Of a DNA stretch of 34,242 nucleotides, positions 7,566 through 16,301 are shown in pieces. Under the pieces are notes generated by a model that had not been told where the DNA came from, did not search any database, and worked only from the letters and a program-made list of their open reading frames with translations. Within the stretch, counting starts at the first letter, position 1. The number at the start of each line of letters is the position of its first letter. This DNA comes from an uncultured Desulfuromonadales bacterium (GTDB lineage: Bacteria > Desulfobacterota > Desulfuromonadia > Desulfuromonadales > Geopsychrobacteraceae), in the NCBI GenBank assembly GCA_945787295.1, contig CALZHQ010000016.1:1-34242 (forward strand), in the 5' to 3' direction. The position numbers were made by a program, and so were the translations under genes.

Positions 7566-8915
7566 GTGATTCCCGCACAACGCGAGCAGCTCATAGCGAC
7601 CCTCTTAGCCGATGGACGGATCGAAGACCATGAAGTTCTAATGGCCGGTGCCAACCAAAAGAATATCTACTATTCAATCAATGCGATGCTGCACCGGGAC
7701 AATTTCGGGCAACCGGCTCATATCAGCGGGATCATGCGCAACATCAGCGAGCGGAAGGCCTCCGAAGAAAAATTGCGCGCCACCTATCAAACCCTAGAAG
7801 CACTTTTCAGCGCCGCACCACTGGCCATTCTGGCGATCGACAACGATTCGAACATCACCCTCTGGAACAGGGCAGCGGAAGAGACCTTCGGCTGGCAACA
7901 TGACGAGATCATCGGCCAGCCTTACCCGTTGGCAGTGCCCGGGAAAGAAGAAGAGTCCGCATACAATCTGTCCCAGGCATTGCAAGGACATGATTTCAAA
8001 GGGCTTGAATTGTCCCGCCGCCACAAAGATGGTCACTTGGTCGACATCAGTGCCTCGACGGCTCCCCTGCGCGACAAAGCCGGGGCCATCAACGGTGTGA
8101 TAATAATCATTGAGGATATCAGTGAAAAAAATCGCCTCCGCAGAGAAGCCGATCGCAGCAGCCGGCTCGCCTCACTTGGAGAGTTGGCGGCCGGGGTGGC
8201 CCACGAAATCAACAACCCAAATGGTCTGATTCTGCTCAACCTGCCGACTATTCATGATTATGTCATGGACAGCATCACACTGCATCAGGAGTCAGGGTCG
8301 ACACAAAAGCTGGGTGGTTTATCGGTTACCCGGGCGGCAGCCGCCTTCCCGCAACTGCTTGGTGAAACAGAAGACAGTGCCCGCCGGATCAAACAGATCG
8401 TTGAGGATCTGAAATCATTTGCCGCCAAGGAAACCTTAGAACAGGACGAACGGTTCGACCTGAACAAATCAGCAGCAACTGCAGTCCGCCTGACGAACAA
8501 CCATTTGAAAAAAGCCACCACCAGATTCAGCGAACAGTACCTTGTCGCAATACCGCTGTTACCAGGTTCGGCGCAACGGATCGAGCAGGTGATCGTCAAC
8601 CTGCTGGTCAATGCCTGCGAGGCACTGACCGACCGCGAGCAGAAAATCGAAATCAAAACCACTCAGGATACAAAGGCTAAAGAGATCTGCCTGTGCATCA
8701 GTGATGAGGGCCGCGGAATTTCACCAGAGCAGCTAAAGCACATAACAGATCCATTTTTTACCACCCGGCGCGAAGCGGGCGGAACCGGGCTCGGCCTGTC
8801 GGTCTCTGCGCGGATCATCAAAGAACATCGGGGCCGCTTGGAATTTGAGTCGACCCCAGGTCAGGGGACAATTGCACGCATCTGCTTTCCGGGTCCGGAA
8901 AAGGGTTATAAATAA
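7566..8915 (+). CDS. PAS-histidine kinase fragment, possibly translated by re-initiation
   Basis: The 3' part of the interrupted gene is open for 449 codons from GTG 7566, which has a GGGAGA six bases upstream, so re-initiation is possible. It holds the end of a PAS domain (residues 1-62), a complete PAS domain (about 75-190), HisKA with His213 in AAGVAHEINNP, and a full HATPase with N box, DEGRGIS G1 box and GGTGLGLS G2 box. If made, this would be a soluble kinase without its receiver. The likely partner is the sigma-54 regulator starting 3 bases after its stop. Whether anything is produced cannot be told from sequence. Confidence 0.6.
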   Translation: MIPAQREQLIATLLADGRIEDHEVLMAGANQKNIYYSINAMLHRDNFGQPAHISGIMRNISERKASEEKLRATYQTLEALFSAAPLAILAIDNDSNITLWNRAAEETFGWQHDEIIGQPYPLAVPGKEEESAYNLSQALQGHDFKGLELSRRHKDGHLVDISASTAPLRDKAGAINGVIIIIEDISEKNRLRREADRSSRLASLGELAAGVAHEINNPNGLILLNLPTIHDYVMDSITLHQESGSTQKLGGLSVTRAAAAFPQLLGETEDSARRIKQIVEDLKSFAAKETLEQDERFDLNKSAATAVRLTNNHLKKATTRFSEQYLVAIPLLPGSAQRIEQVIVNLLVNACEALTDREQKIEIKTTQDTKAKEICLCISDEGRGISPEQLKHITDPFFTTRREAGGTGLGLSVSARIIKEHRGRLEFESTPGQGTIARICFPGPEKGYK

Positions 8916-8918
8916 AAG

Positions 8919-10349
8919 ATGGAAAATTTTGCTAAATATTCTGTACTTCTGGTCGATGACGAACCGGCCTGGCTGAATGGCTTGGCATTGGCGCTGGAAC
9001 GCTCCACTGGCATCACCGAACCGCTCTGCTGTAGTGACAGTCGGCACGTCATGTCACTGCTGAAAGAAAACCGGGTCGACCTGATTCTGCTCGACATCAC
9101 CATGCCTTATCTCACCGGAGAGGAATTGCTGCCGCAAATCGTCGCCAGCTATCCGGAAATCCCGGTCATTATCCTGACCGGGATTAATCAGATCGATCTT
9201 TCGGTGCGCTGCATGCAGCATGGAGCCTTCGATTTTTTTGTCAAAACCGTTGAACAGCAACAGCTGGTTGCCGGGATTATGCGCGCCTTCAAAATGCTGC
9301 AGCTAGAACAGGAGAACCGCCAACTCAACCGCCACTTCAGCACGAATGAACTGCAACATCCAGAAGCATTTACTGAGATCATCAGTCAGGATCCGCAGGT
9401 CCTGTCCATCTGCAAATACCTGGAAGCGGTCGCCACCGGCCCGCACCCGATCCTGATTCTAGGGGAAAGTGGCACCGGCAAAGAGCTGTTCGCCCGGGCT
9501 GCCCACAAACTCAGTCGGCCTGATGCTCCCTGGGTGGCAGTCAATGTCGCGGGGCTGGATGACAATGTCTTTTCCGACACCCTATTCGGTCATGTCCGCG
9601 GAGCGTTCACCGGTGCCGAGCAAGCGCGGGCAGGAATGATTGAAAGTGCCGCTGGCGGCACCCTGTTTCTTGACGAAATTGGTGCTCTCAGTCAGTCCTC
9701 ACAAGTCAAGCTCCTGCGCCTGCTGCAAGAGGGCGAATATCTCCCCCTCGGGGCCGATCAGCCGCGCAAATCGCAAGCTCGCGTCATTCTGGCCACCAAT
9801 GCCGACCTGCAACAGCAGATCGCCGCAGGTCAATTTCGTAAAGACCTCTATTACCGACTGTCGACACACCAAATTACCTTGCCACCACTGCGACTACGAC
9901 AAGATCTGCCACAGTTGCTCCATCACTTGCTGCAGAAGCTTTCTGCGGAACTGGGCAAACCTGCGCCCGATTATCCTGCCGAACTCGCGGTGCTGCTAGG
10001 AACCTACCATTTCCCCGGGAATATTCGTGAACTGGAGGGAATGCTTGCCAATGCGCTCGGCATCCATCAAAAAGGAACCCTCTCAACGAGCAGTTTTCGC
10101 AACGCGATCGGACTGAAAAACACAACTGCAACAGCTATAGAGGTTACAAAGACACAGGCCAAACTCCGGTTCAGCGAGGCTCTTCCCACACTGGAGGAAG
10201 CAGGTCAACTGCTGGTCGAAGAAGCGCTGAAGCGGGCACAGGGCAACCAGACGATTGCCGCATCACTGCTCGGCATTTCCCGTCCGGCGCTGAGCAAGCG
10301 GTTGAAGAAGTATCAGTCAGCAGACTTTGCCCCCGTAAAGGGGGCGTAA
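8919..10349 (+). CDS. sigma-54-dependent response regulator (NtrC family)
   Basis: A complete 476-residue transcription activator. Residues 6-125 are a receiver (VLLVDDEP, phosphoacceptor Asp59 in LILLDITMP, IILTGIN, FFVKTVE). The AAA+ domain has Walker A GESGTGKE (182-189), the sigma-54-contacting loop GAFTGA (228-233), Walker B LFLDEIG (249-255), ILATN and FRKDLYYRLS. A Fis-type helix-turn-helix follows at about 440-466 (NQTIAASLLGISRPALSKRL). It starts 3 bases after the interrupted kinase gene, so that kinase is the expected partner. A sigma-54 promoter with upstream inverted repeats lies just downstream, in front of the chemotaxis genes, which are its likely target. The last codons form a GCCCCC/GGGGGC hairpin without a T-run. 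Confidence 0.96.
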   Translation: MENFAKYSVLLVDDEPAWLNGLALALERSTGITEPLCCSDSRHVMSLLKENRVDLILLDITMPYLTGEELLPQIVASYPEIPVIILTGINQIDLSVRCMQHGAFDFFVKTVEQQQLVAGIMRAFKMLQLEQENRQLNRHFSTNELQHPEAFTEIISQDPQVLSICKYLEAVATGPHPILILGESGTGKELFARAAHKLSRPDAPWVAVNVAGLDDNVFSDTLFGHVRGAFTGAEQARAGMIESAAGGTLFLDEIGALSQSSQVKLLRLLQEGEYLPLGADQPRKSQARVILATNADLQQQIAAGQFRKDLYYRLSTHQITLPPLRLRQDLPQLLHHLLQKLSAELGKPAPDYPAELAVLLGTYHFPGNIRELEGMLANALGIHQKGTLSTSSFRNAIGLKNTTATAIEVTKTQAKLRFSEALPTLEEAGQLLVEEALKRAQGNQTIAASLLGISRPALSKRLKKYQSADFAPVKGA

Positions 10350-10445
10350 CCAGAGCTACGCCAGCAACCCAGGTTACCCATAGCCAAACCCTCAAGATCT
10401 ACCAACTCTTCCAGTCAAGCTAAAACATTTCGTAACCCTGGTTAC
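10346..10445 (+). promoter_or_regulatory. cluster of inverted repeats, likely upstream activator sites for the NtrC-type regulator
   Basis: Three related 14-base sites with the form GTAACC-N2-GGTTAC occur at 10346-10359 (GTAACCAGAGCTAC, diverged), 10364-10377 (GCAACCCAGGTTAC, one mismatch) and 10432-10445 (GTAACCCTGGTTAC, perfect arms). They begin at the stop of the sigma-54 regulator gene and lie about 80-180 bases upstream of a sigma-54 promoter, the usual distance for enhancer sites of NtrC-family proteins. Binding by the adjacent regulator is inferred from position. Confidence 0.6.
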
Positions 10446-10523
10446 ACCCCCGCCAGAAACATCAAAACGCCCCCGCCAGAGAAAGATTAACAATCTCAAA
10501 CATATAGAAATATCTCACAGTGT

Positions 10524-10539
10524 TGGCATCCTGCTTGCT
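10524..10539 (+). promoter_or_regulatory. sigma-54 (-24/-12) promoter of the chemotaxis genes
   Basis: TGGCATCCTGCTTGCT matches the sigma-54 consensus TGGCAC-N5-TTGCW with the exact GG-to-GC spacing (GG 10525-10526, GC 10537-10538). It lies 42 bases before the ATG at 10582. Transcription would start near 10550 and cover the degenerate receiver, the chemoreceptor and probably the CheD-HDOD gene. Confidence 0.8.
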
Positions 10540-10581
10540 CTTACCATCCTCCAGAACTCTCATGCAAACCAATGAGGAGCC

Positions 10582-10968
10582 ATGCAAAAGCATTCCGAGT
10601 TAATTGTGTTATCCCGACCATCAGAGAGGGCAGAGAATCTGATTTTTCTGTTCCGTCTGTCCAATTTCAAGGTCACTCATATTACAGAGAGTAACGAAGC
10701 GTTGAACTTTCTGCTGCAGCGCCAAAAGAGCCCTTGCCCGGCCAAGCTGCTGGTTATCATCAACGCCGAACAACATCTGCAGTTCCTCGAAATGCTGAAC
10801 GAACAGGATCATCGCGGAGCCAGTCTGCCGATCCTGTTGCTCTACGATAAGAACCCTCTGCAGCTCGGGCAGCTCAAATGCAAACCAGAACTGAAGAATT
10901 TGCTCCAGCAGTGTCGGATCGATGAAAGTCATAGCTTTATCAGGGAAATGCTCCTTGCACCCCGGTAA
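10582..10968 (+). CDS. degenerate receiver-like protein without phosphoacceptor
   Basis: A 128-residue protein whose strand/helix pattern resembles a response-regulator receiver (ELIVLSRPSER, then FKVTHITESNEALNFL, KLLVIINAEQHLQFLEML, LPILLLYDKN). The acidic pair, the phosphoacceptor Asp (Asn-Ala in LLVIINAEQ) and the conserved Lys are all missing, so phosphorylation is not expected. It has an ATG with GAGGAG upstream and is the first gene behind the sigma-54 promoter, 42 bases before the chemoreceptor. It may act as an adaptor for the receptor or a phosphorylation-independent partner. The family assignment rests on fold-like pattern only. Confidence 0.7.
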   Translation: MQKHSELIVLSRPSERAENLIFLFRLSNFKVTHITESNEALNFLLQRQKSPCPAKLLVIINAEQHLQFLEMLNEQDHRGASLPILLLYDKNPLQLGQLKCKPELKNLLQQCRIDESHSFIREMLLAPR

Positions 10969-11010
10969 ATAATCCAGGCTTGCTGACAGCCGGCTGACCC
11001 AGGAATAGAC

Positions 11011-12819
11011 ATGAGCATCAAGAACCTCAACATCGGCAAAAAGATCTACCTTCTCGCCAGCGTCCTGATAGTGATTTTCAGCTGCAGCCTGGTATGGATC
11101 TACAACGGCTATAGCGACCAACTCTACAAGGGCCGTCAACAGCAATTGACTTCCGCCGTCGAAACCGCCTGGGGGATCATCGACCACTACAGCAAAACAG
11201 TGAGTACTGAGCGGGCTGAGGCCGAGGCCCAACAACTCGCTAAGGCTGCGATCAAGAATCTGCGGTTTGAAGGAGACATCTACTTCTGGATCAACGATAC
11301 CGAACCGAAGATGATCATGCATCCGATCAAACCGGCGCTGGATGGGAAAAACCTCTCCGGCTCAACGGACCCGGACGGCAAGGCCCTGTTTGTCGAAATG
11401 GTCAATGTCACCCAGAGTCACGGGTCAGGCTTTGTCGAGTACCAGTGGCCGAAGCCGGGCATGAAAAGCCCCCAGCCGAAACTTTCTTTCGTCAAAAAAC
11501 ATCCGACCTGGAACTGGATCGTCGGCAGTGGCATGTATGTCGATGACCTGGCCGCTGAAGCGAATATGGTTTTCAACTCGGTTCTGGCGGTTCTGTTGCT
11601 AACTATCCTGGTTTCTGGCGGGCTGGTCTTCTTCCTCGCCCGGGCCATATCCAAACCGATGCACAAAGCGGTTGAAATGATCGAAGAAATGGAAAAAGGC
11701 CACCTGGGGCTGCGCTTGAACATGGATCAGGAAGATGAAGTCGGCCGCATGGCTCGTGCCATGGACAAATTTGCCGACAGCCTGCAGAACGAAATAATCG
11801 ACGCCCTGAAAAAGCTGGCCGGTGGCAACCTGAATTTCGAAATTAAGCCGTACGATGATGAGGATGAGATTCGCGGCGCGCTGAAAAAACTAGAAGTCGA
11901 CCTGAACGGCGTCATGCAGAACATTCAACTGGCCGGTGAAAATATCGCCGCAGGCAGCATCCAGAGCAACGACGCTGCCCAGACCCTGTCTTCCGGGTCA
12001 ACAGAATCTGCTGCTTCGCTGGAAGAAATCGGTAATTCAATGACGGAAATGGCCTCGCAAACGACGCAGAATGCAGAAAACGCGAACATGGTTAATCAGC
12101 TTTCCAGCGAAGCCCAAAAGGCGGCCGACCAGGGTAACAAGCAAATGCAGCAGATGGTCGAGGCCATGGATGACATTAACGAGGCCGGACAGAATATCAG
12201 CAAGATCATCAAGGTTATTGATGAGATCGCCTTTCAAACCAACCTGCTGGCCCTGAATGCAGCGGTCGAAGCAGCACGGGCCGGTCAACACGGCAAAGGT
12301 TTTGCGGTGGTCGCTGAGGAAGTTCGCAATCTGGCCGCACGCAGTGCCGAAGCCGCCCAGGAAACTGCCGAACTGATCGATGGGTCGGTGCAGAAGACCG
12401 CGAACGGGGCCAACATCGCCCAGCAGACGGCCGAATCTTTGAAAAAGATTCTCACCGGCGTGACCAAGGTCTCCGACCTGGCCGAAGAGATCGCCGCGGC
12501 TTCGGAAGAGCAGTCACAAGGCATCTCCCAGGTGTCACAGGGAATTAGCCAGATCGACCAGGTGACCCAGTTGAACACGACAAGTGCGGAAGAGAGCGCC
12601 GCCTCGGCAGAACAATTGGCGGAACAGGTCGGCCGGTTGCAGGAGATGCTCAACCGTTTCCAGCTTAAAGAACAAACGGGCGCGCTCACGATTCAACAAC
12701 CACCGTCGAAACCGCACTTGGCAGCACAGAGCAAGAACCTAACTGGCTGGGGCCAGTCCGCGCCTGCACTGGCGAAACAGGCGCTCAGCTTGGCAGACAA
12801 CGAGTTCGGAAAAACCTAA
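11011..12819 (+). CDS. methyl-accepting chemotaxis protein with periplasmic sCache domain
   Basis: A 602-residue transmembrane chemoreceptor. TM1 lies at about residues 10-30, followed by a periplasmic single-Cache domain ([36 protein letters not shown]) that usually binds small organic acids. TM2 is at about 190-210, then come a HAMP domain and a second HAMP-like segment ([18 protein letters not shown]), and the coiled-coil signalling domain with the conserved tip [38 protein letters not shown]. The C-terminus ends in NEFGKT and lacks a CheR/CheB-binding pentapeptide such as NWETF. AGGA precedes the ATG. The sigma-54 promoter and the downstream CheD-like gene suggest a condition-specific receptor. 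The ligand is unknown. Confidence 0.96.
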   Translation: MSIKNLNIGKKIYLLASVLIVIFSCSLVWIYNGYSDQLYKGRQQQLTSAVETAWGIIDHYSKTVSTERAEAEAQQLAKAAIKNLRFEGDIYFWINDTEPKMIMHPIKPALDGKNLSGSTDPDGKALFVEMVNVTQSHGSGFVEYQWPKPGMKSPQPKLSFVKKHPTWNWIVGSGMYVDDLAAEANMVFNSVLAVLLLTILVSGGLVFFLARAISKPMHKAVEMIEEMEKGHLGLRLNMDQEDEVGRMARAMDKFADSLQNEIIDALKKLAGGNLNFEIKPYDDEDEIRGALKKLEVDLNGVMQNIQLAGENIAAGSIQSNDAAQTLSSGSTESAASLEEIGNSMTEMASQTTQNAENANMVNQLSSEAQKAADQGNKQMQQMVEAMDDINEAGQNISKIIKVIDEIAFQTNLLALNAAVEAARAGQHGKGFAVVAEEVRNLAARSAEAAQETAELIDGSVQKTANGANIAQQTAESLKKILTGVTKVSDLAEEIAAASEEQSQGISQVSQGISQIDQVTQLNTTSAEESAASAEQLAEQVGRLQEMLNRFQLKEQTGALTIQQPPSKPHLAAQSKNLTGWGQSAPALAKQALSLADNEFGKT

Positions 12820-12867
12820 CCAGCTTTACACAACCCTTCATCAGGGGCTGATGAGAAGGCGGCATAA

Positions 12868-14292
12868 GTGGATAATAAAAACGGTTCAATGCTGCTCCCA
12901 AGCAGAGATTCAAATCGGCTATTTAAGCGGCATAATATACCTGCGGCAGACCAGCAGAGCAATTGCGAACTCGTCAGCCCCGGAAGCTACCAGATCAAAA
13001 CAGGCGCTTCGGGATTTCTCAGCGGCTTTTTAGGCTCCGGGGTTGGCGTCGCCCTGTACGATGAGGTCGCTGAAGTCGGTGGTTTAATCCACTTACTGCT
13101 GAGCAAACCGATCGGACGGAGCTCAGCACGACATCCTGGACACTATGCCGATTCCGGACTGAATCACTTTATCAACGCTTTGATCGATTCAGGGGCGCAA
13201 AAAAATCGGCTGATCGCCTCGGTGGCGGGAGGAATCCTGCTAGGCCAACCGAGAGACGTGGCTCAGCAGCCGGATTCTGAACAAGAGCTCTCGGACCTGG
13301 TTCTGCAACTCTTGGCAGAGCAGCAGATCCCTATCAAACAGGTTGCCGTTGGCGGCCTTAATCCCAGCTCCATGCTGCTGGATACCGATCGCTGGCAGGT
13401 GACGATTAAATTGTTCACCAGCAAATACACCAGCTCAGCCTTTACTCTGCCAGCCAAACCCACGCCGCAACAGATCGACCAAGCGATCTTCAATGTCAAA
13501 CCGATTCCGCAGGTGGCCCTGAAGGTGCTGCAGATTTTGGGTCAGGAACGTGATGTAAAGTTCGACAATCTGGCCGCAGAGATCGAAAAGGATCAGGTTA
13601 TTGCCGCCCGGGTACTGCAATATTGTAATTCCCCGGTTTTTGGCTTAGCGAAAAATATCGACTCGATCGAACGGGCCCTGGTGCTGCTGGGAGAAAACAA
13701 TCTCCTCGAAATTGTCATCTCAGCGACGGTCAATTTCATTTACAGCGATCAGGATAATGGTTATGCGCTGATGAAAGGCGGCCTGTATCGCCATGCCCTG
13801 GCAACCGCCTATCTGGCCAAAGAGATCACCTTTTTCACCGGCTGTGTAGAACCGGGTCTGGCCTATACGGCGGGCTTGATTCATGACATCGGAAAAATTG
13901 TTCTGGATGGCTTTGTCACTGAGACACTGCCCTTTTTCTACCAGCATTTAGAGCAAAAAACAGCCGATTTGACGGAACTGGAAACTCGGCTATTCGGTTT
14001 CAACCACATGCAGGTAGGAACACAACTTGCCCGCCAGTGGGACCTGCCGGAATCCCTGTCGGCAGTCATCAGATATCACCACACCCCGGAACAGCCTGCA
14101 GTCCGCGGACAAATCCTGGTTCATATTATCTACCTGGCCGACCTGCTGGCCAGCCGCTATCTGGCCGGCACCGAACTGGAAAGAATCAGCACCGCCCAAC
14201 TGAAGAGCAGTCTGGCAGCAGTCGGTTTACGCTATGCACAACTGCCATACATTATCGACAGTATTCCCTGGCAGAAGCTGATGGTCGCCTAA
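12868..14292 (+). CDS. CheD-like domain fused to HDOD domain; CheD catalytic Cys replaced by Gly
   Basis: Residues 35-185 match the chemoreceptor deamidase CheD (VSPGSYQIKTGASGFLSGFL, VALYDEVAEVGGLIHLLLS, HYADSGLNHFINAL, ASVAGG). The invariant LGSC motif with the catalytic Cys reads LGSG here (Gly58), while the catalytic His75 is kept, so deamidation should be lost. Residues 195-474 form an HDOD domain (IFNVKPIPQVALKVLQIL, YCNSPVFGL, SIERALVLLG, AGLIHDIGKIVLDG), a non-catalytic HD-related signalling module. The GTG start at 12868 follows AGAAGG. It lies 48 bases after the chemoreceptor and probably shares its sigma-54 transcript. A role as a receptor-binding signalling protein rather than an enzyme is inferred. 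Confidence 0.87.
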   Translation: MDNKNGSMLLPSRDSNRLFKRHNIPAADQQSNCELVSPGSYQIKTGASGFLSGFLGSGVGVALYDEVAEVGGLIHLLLSKPIGRSSARHPGHYADSGLNHFINALIDSGAQKNRLIASVAGGILLGQPRDVAQQPDSEQELSDLVLQLLAEQQIPIKQVAVGGLNPSSMLLDTDRWQVTIKLFTSKYTSSAFTLPAKPTPQQIDQAIFNVKPIPQVALKVLQILGQERDVKFDNLAAEIEKDQVIAARVLQYCNSPVFGLAKNIDSIERALVLLGENNLLEIVISATVNFIYSDQDNGYALMKGGLYRHALATAYLAKEITFFTGCVEPGLAYTAGLIHDIGKIVLDGFVTETLPFFYQHLEQKTADLTELETRLFGFNHMQVGTQLARQWDLPESLSAVIRYHHTPEQPAVRGQILVHIIYLADLLASRYLAGTELERISTAQLKSSLAAVGLRYAQLPYIIDSIPWQKLMVA

Positions 14293-14317
14293 GCACTTGT
14301 TGAATCCGCTTTAGCCG

Positions 14318-16144
14318 TTAGTTGTGAAGAAACTGATAAATACTCACCGCAAGAGATTCAGGGAGCCCGGGCATTTGCTGCAGCTCTTCCAGAGATGCCG
14401 CGCGCACCCGTTTTAAACTGCCAAAATATTTCAGCAACGCTTTGCGTCGTGCCGGCCCGACTCCGGGGACCTGCTCCAGCGAAGAACTCAAATGGGCCTT
14501 GCTGCGCAATTTACGATGATAGCTGATGGCAAACCGGTGGGCTTCATCGCGTAACCTTTCCAGCAGAAAAAGGGTTGCTGAGCCGCTGCGGAAGCTGAGC
14601 GGATTCTTTCGCCCGGGCAGAAAAAACCGTTCTTCACTCCGCTCTACCGCATTCCCCCGAACGTTGGCAAACACGCGACTCTTGGCGATCCCGACGGCTC
14701 CGACCTGCCCCGTCAGCCCGAACTCAGCCAGAACCTCGGACAAAACCCCGAGCTGGCCTTTGCCGCCATCGATCAATATCATCTGCGGCAGATTCTGCTC
14801 GGCGAGCCCCCGCTGCAACCTGCGGCGGACGATCTCGGCCAGCGAAGCATAATCATCGGCACCGATCACGGTCTTGATCTGGAAGCGACGATATTCAGCC
14901 TTTTCCGGTTCGCCATCCACCAGCACCGCCATACTGCCAACCGCGTGGCTGCCCTGAACATTGGAGATGTCGAAGCACTCAATCCGCCGGGGCAATTGCG
15001 TCAGCTGAAATTTACTCTGCAACTCCGCCAGCAACTGCTCCCGCGCATCACGCCGACTGCCGCGCTGGCGGAAAGATTCACAGGCATTGCGTTCGGCCAA
15101 CAGGCAAAGGCGTTTCTTCTCACCCCGTTGCGGCGCCAGCAGGCTAACTTTCCGACCGCGCTTTTCCGTCAACCATTCAGCGAGCAGCGTACTGTCTTCC
15201 AGTGCAAAGGGGAGCAGCAGCTGATCGGGCAAAATGACGTCGCGCGAGTAATACTCCTGTAAAAATCCGGACAGCAATTCAGACAGGTCGAGAGTCCAGC
15301 GCAGCGGATAGCTGCGTCGACCGATCAGTTTGCCCTGGCGGATGAAGAGCAGGACCACCTCAACCTCACCGCCATCCTGATGCAGGCCGATCACGTCCTG
15401 ATTGCCGCCACCGTAATCGGCGACCTTCTGCTTTTCGACGCTTTTTTCGATCGAAGCAATCTGATCCCGCAGCCGTGCGGCATCTTCAAAACGCATCTCG
15501 CTGGCTGCCGCTTGCATCTGGGCCTGCAGCAGCCGGATAACTTCCGACTCACGCCCCTCAAGCAGATCGATAACGCCATTGACCAGCAACCGATAATCGC
15601 CCCGGCTTATTTTGCCATGGCAGGGCGCACTGCACTGGCCGATCTGGTGAAACAGGCAAGGCCGCCCCCGCTTACTGCACCGCTCTATGGAAGAATGTCG
15701 CAATGGGAAGATCCGGTAGATCTCTTTCAGGGTTTGGCGAATCGCGCCGGCAGAAGAATATGGCCCGAAATAGTGTGCACCGTCATTTTTGACCTGCCGC
15801 ACAATCTGTAAAGCAGGGAAATCCTCCTGCAGATCGATACGCACCGAAACATAGGTTTTATCGTCTCGCAGGTCGATGTTGTAGCGGGGCCGGTGTTTTT
15901 TGATCAACGTATTTTCCAGCAGCAGGGCTTCTTTTTCAGTATCGGTGACAATCACCTCAACCCGCTGCACCTTCTGCATCAACAAGGGAATATGCGCCCG
16001 GCCGTCACCGGCGACCGAAAAATAGCTGCGCAACCGGTTACGCAACTGCTTGGCCTTACCGACGTAAAGGATTTCGTCAGCGGGCCCGATCATCTGGTAG
16101 ACCCCGGGAGCGGTCGGGTATTTACTTAAGTCGATGTCGATCAT
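14318..16144 (-). CDS. uvrC: UvrABC excinuclease subunit C
   Basis: UvrC makes both incisions around DNA lesions marked by UvrA and UvrB. The order is complete: GIY-YIG nuclease at the N-terminus (PGVYQM, ILYVGKAKQLRNRLRSYF, the Glu in LLLENTLIKKHRPRYN), a Cys-rich stretch (CSKRGRPCLFHQIGQCSAPC), the UVR motif (MRFEDAARLRDQIASIE), the RNase H-like nuclease (FDISNVQGSHAVGSMAV, LIDGGKGQL, RDEAHRFAI) and C-terminal helix-hairpin-helix repeats (LEQVPGVGPARRKALLKYFG). ATG at 16144 is chosen because AGGG precedes it closely; ATG 16156 and TTG 16162 are also in frame and the start is unresolved. It is convergent with the CheD-HDOD gene, with only 25 bases between stops. Confidence 0.97.
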   Translation of the reverse strand: MIDIDLSKYPTAPGVYQMIGPADEILYVGKAKQLRNRLRSYFSVAGDGRAHIPLLMQKVQRVEVIVTDTEKEALLLENTLIKKHRPRYNIDLRDDKTYVSVRIDLQEDFPALQIVRQVKNDGAHYFGPYSSAGAIRQTLKEIYRIFPLRHSSIERCSKRGRPCLFHQIGQCSAPCHGKISRGDYRLLVNGVIDLLEGRESEVIRLLQAQMQAAASEMRFEDAARLRDQIASIEKSVEKQKVADYGGGNQDVIGLHQDGGEVEVVLLFIRQGKLIGRRSYPLRWTLDLSELLSGFLQEYYSRDVILPDQLLLPFALEDSTLLAEWLTEKRGRKVSLLAPQRGEKKRLCLLAERNACESFRQRGSRRDAREQLLAELQSKFQLTQLPRRIECFDISNVQGSHAVGSMAVLVDGEPEKAEYRRFQIKTVIGADDYASLAEIVRRRLQRGLAEQNLPQMILIDGGKGQLGVLSEVLAEFGLTGQVGAVGIAKSRVFANVRGNAVERSEERFFLPGRKNPLSFRSGSATLFLLERLRDEAHRFAISYHRKLRSKAHLSSSLEQVPGVGPARRKALLKYFGSLKRVRAASLEELQQMPGLPESLAVSIYQFLHN

Positions 16145-16225
16145 GTTCCCTAGCATAGCCAAGATCGGTGGCCGGATAAAGAGCGCCGGGCGACAAATCT
16201 TTTATCTGGTACTCAATTAACAGGC

Positions 16226-16234
16226 TGGTATAAT
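16226..16234 (+). promoter_or_regulatory. extended -10 promoter element before the cNMP-binding protein gene
   Basis: TGGTATAAT is a perfect TGnTATAAT extended -10 box in the uvrC divergent gap, about 68 bases upstream of the GTG at 16302. No good -35 box is seen, which extended -10 promoters can do without. Confidence 0.5.
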
Positions 16235-16301
16235 AACTACTTTCTGCCCGCTGCAACTGGCCGCGGGTAAAAATCTGATGAATTTACCAAGAGGGTGTGC
16301 A

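Larger units (their letters stand above)
6912..8915 (+). pseudogene. receiver-PAS-PAS histidine kinase gene interrupted by two in-frame stop codons
   Basis: One reading frame runs 668 codons from GTG 6912 (GGGGAG six bases upstream) to TAA 8913-8915 and encodes receiver, coiled coil, PAS, PAS, HisKA and HATPase. It contains an in-frame TAG at 7017-7019, within the receiver, and an in-frame TAA at 7392-7394, between receiver and first PAS. There is no frameshift. Every functional residue is still present: IDDD, phosphoacceptor in LILLDLRMP, SGTG, LLKPID, the kinase His in GVAHEINNP, the N box NLLVNACEAL and GTGLGLS. Either two nonsense mutations are recent, or the stops are read through, or the sequence is wrong. 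TAA for Gln (CAA) fits the second position well. TAG and TAA end neighbouring genes, so the code is standard. The intact sigma-54 regulator follows after 3 bases. Confidence 0.85.

Noticed and set aside
10329..10345. A GCCCCC/GGGGGC hairpin at the end of the sigma-54 regulator gene as a terminator
   Set aside because: It lies within the coding end and has no T-run; it could slow transcription but cannot be called an intrinsic terminator.
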